Positions 24,567 through 30,091 of a DNA stretch of 30,091 nt are shown piece after piece. Within the stretch, counting starts at the first letter, position 1. Each line of letters starts with the position of its first letter. A model generated the notes under the pieces. The model was not told the origin of the DNA. It saw only the letters and a program-made list of their open reading frames with translations, and did not search any database. A program made the position numbers and the translations under genes. Origin of the DNA: JBMOKU01 sp049324315 (GTDB lineage: Bacteria > Bacillota > Clostridia > Peptostreptococcales > Thermotaleaceae); the NCBI GenBank assembly GCA_049324315.1, contig JBMOKU010000072.1:1-30091 (forward strand), written 5' to 3'.

Positions 24567-24612
24567 AAGTAATGGCAACGTCTCTTTGCTATGCTTCTCT
24601 GTTTTATTTTTT
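24558..24612 (+). terminator. Riboswitch-controlled intrinsic terminator
   Basis: A 12-base stem, AAAACAGAGAAG (24558-24569) and CTTCTCTGTTTT (24594-24605), with a small inner GCAA/TTGC pairing is followed by a T-rich run. The 5' arm contains CAGAG, which is also the 3' strand of aptamer II P1. Glycine-bound P1 and the terminator therefore exclude each other, and glycine should allow read-through. Confidence 0.88.
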
Positions 24613-24701
24613 TCATGAACTGTGCATTCTAATTAATGGATTGCTTTTTATTAACATGGACAAAAAACGTTTTCCTATATAATCTAGTTGGGGTGAATGC
24701 T

Positions 24702-25088
24702 TTGAAAAAGATACTGATAACAAATAATCCTATGGTAAATGAGACTTTTTCAGGAAAAATGGGTATAATTTATAGGCAGGAGTTTTCTTATGTAAATGTA
24801 CTTTCTGAAGCGAGAGACAGGATTCATCATGGATATAAACTTCTTACCCATCCTCTGTCAGGCAGTGTGAAACCCAATGAAACGCCATATAAATCCGTTG
24901 TCATACAACGGGGTTCAACGGAATTGGATATGGAATCCCTTATGATGATTGAAGGTAGCATTGATACAGCAAAAAAGTTTATTGCAAGTAGAAAAACACC
25001 CATTTGGACAGAAAAAATCAGAAATGATTTTCAATTGATCGACTTTTATTTAATTAAAGGTGCTATAGATAGTATGGAACAATTTTAA
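24702..25088 (+). CDS. grdX: GrdX, glycine reductase operon protein of unknown function
   Basis: GrdX heads the glycine reductase operons of clostridia; its role is unknown. The 128-residue product begins MKKILITNNPMVNETF and contains LTHPLSGSVKPNETPYKSVV (about 47-66), consistent with the family as I remember it, and no cofactor motif. The start is placed at TTG 24702 because GGGGTG (24690-24695) sits about 6 bases before it and the resulting length fits. GTG 24693 lies inside that site, and the ATG at 24636 would add 22 poorly conserved-looking residues. It is the first gene after the riboswitch terminator; trxB follows after 26 bases. Confidence 0.85.
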   Translation: MKKILITNNPMVNETFSGKMGIIYRQEFSYVNVLSEARDRIHHGYKLLTHPLSGSVKPNETPYKSVVIQRGSTELDMESLMMIEGSIDTAKKFIASRKTPIWTEKIRNDFQLIDFYLIKGAIDSMEQF

Positions 25089-25114
25089 TTTTAAGAATAT
25101 AAGGAGGAAAAGCT

Positions 25115-26062
25115 ATGGAGAACTTGTATGATGTAGTCATAATAGGTGCAGGTCCTGCCGGTTTGGCAGCAGGTCTGTATGCAGCAAGGGCAAAAATGAA
25201 GACTTTGGTTTTAGAGAAGGACAAGGTTGGAGGACAAATCGTAACGACAAATGAAGTAGCAAACTATCCAGGTTCCATACCTCATGCCACTGGACCAAGC
25301 TTAATCGCCAGGATGGTTGAGCAGGTTGAAGAATTTGGTGCAGAAAGAAAAAAAGATAATGTGGTGGAAGTTGACTTTAGTGGAAAAATTAAGATTGTAA
25401 AAGGTGAAAAAGAAACATACCAAGCGAAAACAGTGATCATTGCCAATGGTGCAACACCTAAGAAGATTGGATGCCCTGGAGAAGCAGAATTAACAGGAAA
25501 AGGCGTATCCTATTGTGCAACATGTGATGCAGACTTTTTCACGGATCTTGAAGTTTTCGTAATCGGTGGGGGAGATTCTGCTGTTGAAGAAGCTATGTAT
25601 CTAACAAAATTCGCTAGAAAGGTAACCATTGTACATAGGAGAGATGAGCTAAGAGCTGCAAAATCTATTCAAGAAAAAGCATTCAAAAACCCTAAAATGG
25701 CGTTTATGTGGAATACAACGATAGAAGAAATAAAAGGTGACGGTGTTGTTGAGTCCGTAGTATTCAAGAACCTTGTTACTGGAGAAACCAATGAATATTT
25801 TGCAGATGAAAATGATGGTACATTTGGTATATTCCCGTTTATTGGTTTCCAACCATTAAGCGAGTTATATAAAGGCAAGGTTGAAATGGATAAAGCCGGA
25901 TACCTTATTGCGGACGATAACATGAATACAAATGTACCTGGTGTTTTTGCCGCAGGGGATATCCGCGTAAAATCCTTAAGACAAGTGGTGACTGCTGTAG
26001 CCGATGGTGCTATTGCAGCAGTTCAGGCAGAAAAGTATATTGAGAACCAATTTGAAGAATAA
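25115..26062 (+). CDS. trxB: Thioredoxin reductase (NADPH type) of the glycine reductase system
   Basis: TrxB passes electrons from NADPH through FAD to thioredoxin, which then reduces the glycine reductase selenoproteins. The 315-residue flavoprotein has the FAD site VIIGAGPAGLAAGLYAA (about 9-25), the redox disulfide Cys134-Ala-Thr-Cys137 (YCATCDADFF), the NAD(P) site FVIGGGDSAVEEAMYL and the HRRDELRA segment whose arginines favour NADPH, and the C-terminal FAD block PGVFAAGDIR. AAGGAGG precedes ATG 25115. trxA begins 14 bases after its stop. Confidence 0.96.
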   Translation: MENLYDVVIIGAGPAGLAAGLYAARAKMKTLVLEKDKVGGQIVTTNEVANYPGSIPHATGPSLIARMVEQVEEFGAERKKDNVVEVDFSGKIKIVKGEKETYQAKTVIIANGATPKKIGCPGEAELTGKGVSYCATCDADFFTDLEVFVIGGGDSAVEEAMYLTKFARKVTIVHRRDELRAAKSIQEKAFKNPKMAFMWNTTIEEIKGDGVVESVVFKNLVTGETNEYFADENDGTFGIFPFIGFQPLSELYKGKVEMDKAGYLIADDNMNTNVPGVFAAGDIRVKSLRQVVTAVADGAIAAVQAEKYIENQFEE

Positions 26063-26076
26063 GGAGGTGAAGAGAT

Positions 26077-26397
26077 ATGTTAGCAGTAGATAAAGATACT
26101 TTTCAACAAGAAGTTTTAGAAGCTGAAGGTTTTGTGCTTGTAGACTATTGGAGTGATGGTTGTGAGCCATGCAAGGCTTTAATGCCAGATGTTGAAGAGT
26201 TGGCAGCAAAATATGAAGACAAAGTAAAATTTGCAAAGCTAAACACAACACAAGCCAGAAGACTTGCGATTTCACAAAAAGTACTTGGTCTTCCAACAAT
26301 TTCACTTTACAAAGATGGACAGAAAATCGATGAAGTGACAAAGGATGACGCGACAAAAGCCAATATCGAGGCAATGCTTGTTAAACATGTTGGTTAA
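26077..26397 (+). CDS. trxA: Thioredoxin of the glycine reductase system, atypical active site
   Basis: The 106-residue thioredoxin donates electrons to glycine reductase proteins A and B. The active site reads Gly-Cys29-Glu-Pro-Cys32-Lys (WSDGCEPCKAL) in place of the usual WCGPCK, with the Trp displaced three residues further out. Thioredoxins of amino-acid-fermenting clostridia are known to deviate here. The cis-proline loop is LGLPTISLYKDG (about 70-81). An AAGGAGGTG site precedes ATG 26077. A GC-rich stem-loop separates it from grdE. Confidence 0.94.
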   Translation: MLAVDKDTFQQEVLEAEGFVLVDYWSDGCEPCKALMPDVEELAAKYEDKVKFAKLNTTQARRLAISQKVLGLPTISLYKDGQKIDEVTKDDATKANIEAMLVKHVG

Positions 26398-26438
26398 CCC
26401 TAATCCACGCTGGCGGCTCAGTCCGCCGGTTGAGGGTT
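26396..26438 (+). other. GC-rich stem-loop between trxA and grdE
   Basis: Outer arms AACCCT (26396-26401) and AGGGTT (26433-26438) and inner arms GGCGG (26412-26416) and CCGCC (26423-26427) form a compound hairpin over the trxA stop codon. No T tract follows, so it looks more like an RNA processing or stability element than a terminator. Confidence 0.6.
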
Positions 26439-26463
26439 ATGAATATAAAGGGAGGTGAATTTT

Positions 26464-27750
26464 GTGCGCCTAGAATTAGGAAAAATCAAGATTACAGATG
26501 TCCAATTTGGTGACACAACGAAAGTAGCAAATGGAACACTGTATGTAAATGAGCAGGAAATTGTTAACCTTATCATGGAAGATGAACACATCAAAAGTGT
26601 AAAGGTTGAATTGGCTAAGCCAGGAGAAGAAACAAGAATTACACCTGTAAAAGACGTTATCGAACCGAGGGTAAAGGTAGATGGCCAAGGTGGAATTTTC
26701 CCTGGAGTAATCAATAAGGTTACGACTGTGGGTACAGGACGCACACATGTATTAAGTGGAGCCGCTGTTGTTACATGCGGAAAGATCGTAGGCTTCCAAG
26801 AAGGTATCATTGATATGACTGGACCAGGAGCCGAGTACACACCATTCTCAAAAACCTACAATGTATGCTTAGTCATTGAACCAGTAGATGGCTTAAAGCA
26901 GCATGAGTATGAAGCCGCAGCCAGAATGGCAGGACTAAAGGCTGCTGCCTTTATCGGTAAAGCAGGACTTAATGTTCAACCAGATGAAGTTGATGTATAT
27001 GAAACAAAACCATTGTTAGAAAGCATCGCAGAGTATCCGAACCTTCCTAAGATCGGATATGTATATATGCTTCAAACACAAGGTTTATTGCATGACACCT
27101 ATGTCTATGGGGTAGATGCAAAGAAAATTGTACCTACAATCCTTTACCCAACAGAAGTGATGGATGGAGCAATTCTTAGTGGTAACTGCGTTTCTGCTTG
27201 CGACAAGAATACAACCTACCATCACCAAAATAACCCAATTATTCAAGATCTATTTGCAAAACACGGCAAAGAAATCAACTTTGTGGGCGTTATCATTACC
27301 AATGAAAACGTTTATCTTGCAGATAAAGAAAGATCATCAAACTGGACGGCTAAATTATGCAGATATCTTGGCTTAGATGGAGCCCTTATATCACAAGAAG
27401 GCTTTGGTAATCCAGATACTGACTTAATCATGAACTGCAAGAAGATTGAAACTGAAGGCGTTAAAACTGTTATCGTTACCGATGAATATGCGGGTAGAGA
27501 TGGTGCATCTCAATCTCTTGCAGATGCTGATCCAAAAGCAGATGCGGTTGTAACAGGTGGAAATGCAAACGAAGTGATTGTTCTACCACCTATGAAGCGA
27601 GTTATCGGTATGCTTGATTACACAGATAAGATTGCCGGCGGTTTTGATGGAAGCTTAAGACCAGACGGAAGTATTGAAGCTGAAATCCAAGTAATTACCG
27701 GTGCTACAAACGAACTTGGTTTTAACAAGATGTCAGCAACAGGATTCTAA
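26464..27750 (+). CDS. grdE: GrdE, glycine reductase protein B alpha/beta proprotein
   Basis: GrdE is one component of substrate-binding protein B. It is cut into two subunits, and the new N-terminus of the second becomes a carbonyl (pyruvoyl-type) group that binds glycine as a Schiff base. The 428-residue length matches characterised GrdE. The cleavage motif is visible as GNCVSACDKNTTY with Asn241-Cys242, giving fragments of about 241 and 187 residues. The start is GTG 26464 (MRLELGKIKITDVQFGD), placed by GGGAGG at 26450-26455. GTG 26455 lies within that site. Protein B hands a carboxymethyl group to the GrdA selenocysteine. Confidence 0.95.
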   Translation: MRLELGKIKITDVQFGDTTKVANGTLYVNEQEIVNLIMEDEHIKSVKVELAKPGEETRITPVKDVIEPRVKVDGQGGIFPGVINKVTTVGTGRTHVLSGAAVVTCGKIVGFQEGIIDMTGPGAEYTPFSKTYNVCLVIEPVDGLKQHEYEAAARMAGLKAAAFIGKAGLNVQPDEVDVYETKPLLESIAEYPNLPKIGYVYMLQTQGLLHDTYVYGVDAKKIVPTILYPTEVMDGAILSGNCVSACDKNTTYHHQNNPIIQDLFAKHGKEINFVGVIITNENVYLADKERSSNWTAKLCRYLGLDGALISQEGFGNPDTDLIMNCKKIETEGVKTVIVTDEYAGRDGASQSLADADPKADAVVTGGNANEVIVLPPMKRVIGMLDYTDKIAGGFDGSLRPDGSIEAEIQVITGATNELGFNKMSATGF

Positions 27751-27799
27751 TAAAGAATAATACACCTGTAAATAATATAAATCAGAGAGGATGGTAACC

Positions 27800-28270
27800 A
27801 TGAGTATGTTTGATGGAAAAAAAGTCATCATCATCGGTGACAGAGATGGTATACCAGGGCCTGCTATGGAAGAATGTCTGAAAGGCACAGGAGCAGAAGT
27901 AGTGTTTTCTGCAACCGAATGCTTTGTCTGAACAGCTGCAGGAGCAATGGACCTGGAAAATCAAAATAGGGTTAAAAATATGACAGAGAAGTATGGCGCA
28001 GAAAATGTTGTTGTACTTTTAGGAGCAGCAGAAGCAGAAGCTGCAGGCTTAGCTGCTGAAACTGTTACAAACGGAGACCCTACTTATGCAGGTTCATTGG
28101 CAGGAGTCCAGTTGGGACTCAGAGTATATCATGCTGTAGAGCCAGAATTCAAAGAAGCAGTAGACCCAGGCGTATATGATGATCAAATCGGTATGATGGA
28201 AATGGTACTTGATGTAGATTCTATCATTGCAGAGATGACATCTATCAGAGAACAATTCTGTAAATATTAA
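27800..28270 (+). CDS. grdA: GrdA, glycine reductase selenoprotein A (in-frame UGA = Sec44)
   Basis: Protein A is the shared selenoprotein of glycine, sarcosine and betaine reductases. It takes the carboxymethyl group from protein B as a Se-carboxymethyl-selenocysteine and forwards it to protein C. Reading TGA 27929-27931 as selenocysteine gives 156 residues, the usual size, starting MSMFDGKKVIIIGDRDGIPG and carrying Cys41-Phe-Val-Sec44 in a redox CxxU motif, followed by TAAGAMDLENQ. Coding similarity continues unbroken on both sides of the TGA, so this is not a pseudogene. Automatic callers would report only the part from about 27947. GAGAGGATGG precedes ATG 27800. Confidence 0.96.
27929..27965 (+). 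promoter_or_regulatory. grdA selenocysteine codon and presumed SECIS region
   Basis: The UGA codon is at 27929-27931. A bacterial SECIS hairpin should lie within about 40 bases downstream. Only a weak fold is seen by eye here (around CAGCTGCAGGAGC), so the element is placed by expectation more than by structure. Confidence 0.4.
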
Positions 28271-28316
28271 TAAAACATAAAATTTCCCAGTGCAAAAATA
28301 AGAGAGGGGGGAAAGT

Positions 28317-29627
28317 ATGAGCAAGATTAGAGTTGTTCATTATATAAACCAGTTCTTCGCGGGAATCGGTGGCGAGGAGAAAGCGGATATCAAACCTGAA
28401 ATCAGGGAAGGTGTTGTAGGACCTGGAGCTGCCTTAAATGCTGCATTCGGTGGTGAAGCAGAGATTGTAGCAACAGTAATATGCGGCGACTCTTATTTCA
28501 ATGAGAACGTAGAAGAAGCAAAAACACAAATTCTTGACATGGTTAAGCAACACAACCCAGACTTATTTATCGCAGGACCGGCGTTCAATGCAGGTAGATA
28601 TGGCGTAGCTTGCGGAACTATTTCTAAGATTGTGAAAGAAGCACTCAACATTCCTGTTGCTACAGCAATGTATATTGAGAACCCTGGTGCGGATATGTAC
28701 AAAAAAGATTTATATATCGTAGAAACAGGAAATTCAGCTGCTGCTATGAGAACTGCTGCACCAGCATTGGCAAAACTTGCTCTTAAATTAGCAAAAGGTG
28801 AAGCGATCGGCGCTCCAAATGTGGATGGTTATATTCCAAGAGGTATAAGAAAGAATATCTTCTTAGAAGAAAGAGGTTCCAAAAGAGCGGTTGATATGTT
28901 AATTAAGAAACTAAAAGGTGAAGAATTCGTTACAGAATATCCAATGCCTGATTTTGATAACGTTACGCCTAATCCGGCAGTAAAAGAAATGTCAAAAGCT
29001 AAGATTGCATTGGTTACATCCGGTGGTATCGTGCCAAAGGGTAATCCTGATCATATCGAATCTTCCAGTGCATCGAAATTTGGAAAATATGACATAGCTG
29101 ATTTTTCAGACTTGACTGAAGCAACCCATGAAACAGCACATGGTGGATATGACCCTGTTTATGCTAATGCCGATGCTGATAGAGTTTTACCAGTCGATGT
29201 ATTGAGAGATCTAGAAAAAGAAGGTGTAATCGGCGAATTACACAGATATTTCTATACAACAGTTGGAAATGGTACTTCCGTTGGTAACTCTAAAGGTTTT
29301 GCTGCAGCGTTTGCACAAGAATTAGTAGCTGACGGTGTTACTGCTGTTATCCTAACCTCCACCTGAGGTACTTGTACACGTTGCGGTGCAACGATGGTAA
29401 AAGAAATTGAAAGAGCAGGTATTCCTGTCGTACACATTTGTACAGTTGTTCCGATTTCATTAACAGTTGGTGCAAACAGAATTGTACCTGCTGTAGCAAT
29501 TCCTCATCCGCTTGGAAATCCTTCTTTGGATCCGGCAGAGGAAAAGAAATTAAGAAGAAAGCTTGTTGAAAAAGCATTAAAAGCTCTTGAAACAGAGGTT
29601 GACGGACAAACTGTATTTGAAAATTAA
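28317..29627 (+). CDS. grdB: GrdB, glycine reductase protein B selenoprotein subunit (in-frame UGA = Sec350)
   Basis: GrdB is the selenocysteine subunit of substrate-specific protein B; with GrdE it activates glycine. Reading TGA 29364-29366 as selenocysteine gives 436 residues, the usual length, with the redox motif Sec350-Gly-Thr-Cys353-Thr-Arg-Cys356 (STUGTCTRCGATMVKEIE). The N-terminus VVHYINQFFAGIGGEEKAD (about 5-23) and the C-terminal blocks VPISLTVGANRIVPAVAIPH and NPSLDPAEEK are typical. The downstream part from 29394 is the continuation of the same protein, not a separate gene. AGGGGGG precedes ATG 28317. The lack of a sarcosine/betaine gene context favours glycine as substrate. Confidence 0.96.
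29364..29400 (+). promoter_or_regulatory. grdB selenocysteine codon and SECIS hairpin
   Basis: The UGA at 29364-29366 is followed, 12 bases later, by a perfect hairpin CGTTGC-ggt-GCAACG (29379-29393). A short stem with a GGU loop just after the UGA is what SelB-type bacterial SECIS elements look like. It lies within the coding sequence. Confidence 0.7.
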
Positions 29628-29635
29628 TTGAATCA

Positions 29636-29657
29636 GCCAGCTGTAGACGCAGCTGGC
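29636..29657 (+). terminator. Stem-loop just after grdB
   Basis: GCCAGCTG (29636-29643) and CAGCTGGC (29650-29657) form a perfect 8-base stem with a 6-base loop, 8 bases after the grdB stop. No T tract follows, so it may attenuate or protect the mRNA end. Confidence 0.5.
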
Positions 29658-29682
29658 AGCTGCTTAGACTAATAATTCAATG

Positions 29683-29708
29683 AATGGGTGGTGATCGCAC
29701 CACCCATT
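29683..29708 (+). terminator. Second hairpin after grdB, probable terminator
   Basis: AATGGGTGGTG (29683-29693) and CACCACCCATT (29698-29708) form an 11-base perfect stem with a 4-base loop, followed by TGTTCC. The stem is strong but the T tract poor, so partial termination before grdC is likely. Confidence 0.6.
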
Positions 29709-29948
29709 TGTTCCAATTATATTCTGACTTTTTCTAATTCATGAATCTTTCAATAAATTGTTTTCTTTTGTAGGGAACGGCGCCCTCGTCGTTTCGCAAA
29801 GATGATATACTACTTTATGAGCGTATACCTGTTATTGAAAGTAAATGAATGAAATAAAATAGTTTCGTAGACTAATGATAGTCTGTAGCTGCGAGCTGCG
29901 GGAAAAGACTTGCAGCATAAAAGCGTAAAGTTTATGGAGGTGTAAAGC

Positions 29949-30091
29949 ATGAGCTATGCAGTAATAAAAGGAGCGGGATATGTACTGGTATATACCCCGG
30001 ATATGATCCTACATAATGGTACCACACAAACAACTGAGAAGATAACCAATCCTAATTCTGAATATTTAAAGACCCTTCCACAGCATGTTCG
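29949..30091 (+). CDS. grdC: GrdC, glycine reductase protein C beta subunit (partial, runs off right edge)
   Basis: Protein C releases acetyl-phosphate from the Se-carboxymethyl group carried by GrdA, with GrdD. About 47 N-terminal residues are present, starting MSYAVIKGAGYVLVYTPDM and including NGTTQTTEKITNPNSEYLK, which match the start of GrdC as I recall it. GGAGGTG lies 7 bases before ATG 29949. The gene is cut by the window end. grdD is expected next in this operon type. Confidence 0.9.
   Translation, partial: MSYAVIKGAGYVLVYTPDMILHNGTTQTTEKITNPNSEYLKTLPQHV

Larger units (their letters stand above)
29628..29948. other. 321-base gap between grdB and grdC with hairpins and a possible promoter
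   Basis: No gene is seen. In order it holds the two hairpins listed separately; a degenerate GC-rich block TAGGGAACGGCGCCCTCGTC at 29771-29790, resembling the repeat-like DNA at 8612-8634; and an extended -10 candidate TGATATACT at 29803-29811 with no good -35. A GACTA/TAGTC hairpin near 29870-29882 and a GCTGC direct repeat near 29887-29900 follow. The gap suggests that grdC has its own promoter or is set off by RNA processing. Confidence 0.45.

Noticed and set aside
27800..28270. grdA as a pseudogene with a premature stop
   Set aside because: The TGA sits exactly at the known selenocysteine position (CxxU) and the rest of the protein is intact.
28317..29627. grdB as two genes or a frameshifted gene
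   Set aside because: Both parts are in one frame, joined by a single TGA at the known Sec site with a SECIS-like hairpin after it.
1..30091. CRISPR array, tRNA/rRNA, prophage or complete IS element, or a defence system
   Set aside because: No regular repeat-spacer pattern, cloverleaf, transposase, integrase or defence-type gene was found; all genes belong to recognisable metabolic, transport or regulatory families.

Overview
The window carries 31 genes, all on the + strand. It looks like chromosomal DNA of a low-to-moderate GC, anaerobic, amino-acid-fermenting member of the Clostridia. The evidence is strong AGGAGG-type ribosome binding sites, an anaerobic (Cbi-type, early cobalt) corrin pathway, and a selenocysteine-dependent glycine reductase operon. 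An Alkaliphilus/Natronincola-like or Peptostreptococcaceae host would fit, but the genus cannot be fixed from sequence reading alone.

Region 1 (about 274-13437) is one tightly packed run of tetrapyrrole and cobalamin genes: cbiD-cbiE-cbiT-cbiL-cbiF-cbiG-hemA-cbiH-cbiJ-precorrin-2 dehydrogenase, then hemC-cobA/hemD-hemB-hemL. Most junctions overlap or are only a few bases apart. Together the genes cover glutamyl-tRNA to uroporphyrinogen III (HemA, HemL, HemB, HemC, HemD), on to precorrin-2 and sirohydrochlorin (CobA domain, dehydrogenase), and most of the anaerobic corrin ring chemistry (CbiL, H, F, G, D, J, E, T). A dedicated cobalt chelatase (CbiK/CbiX) and CbiC are not in the window. The leader (1-273) and the one larger gap (8581-8698) hold GC-rich, hairpin-forming, repeat-like DNA.

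Region 2 (about 13440-18660) holds housekeeping or poorly characterised genes: a SEC-C zinc-motif protein, an AI-2E-family permease, two adjacent DUF362 proteins (one with a double 4Fe-4S ferredoxin tail), the chemotaxis phosphatase CheX and the tRNA methyltransferase TrmL.

Region 3 (about 18700-24248) holds two tandem Na/Pi cotransporter-PhoU genes and two tandem DegV genes. Each cotransporter gene is preceded by direct TTAACA repeats at matching spacing that look like PhoP (Pho box) sites.

Region 4 (about 24295 to the end) is the glycine reductase operon. A TTGCAG-N18-TATAAT promoter leads into a tandem glycine riboswitch with a terminator whose 5' arm overlaps the aptamer II P1 helix, so glycine should turn expression on. 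Then come grdX, trxB, trxA, grdE (pyruvoyl proprotein), grdA (in-frame UGA = Sec44), grdB (in-frame UGA = Sec350) and the start of grdC, which runs off the right edge. Thioredoxin reductase and thioredoxin feed electrons to the selenoproteins, so glycine (or another protein-B substrate) is reduced to acetyl-phosphate and ammonia.

I saw no CRISPR array, tRNA, rRNA, complete insertion sequence or prophage gene, and no wholly unknown multi-gene system. The most interesting signals are regulatory: the paired Pho-box arrays, the riboswitch-terminator switch, the structured gaps inside the grd operon, and the repeat-like inserts in the corrin operon.
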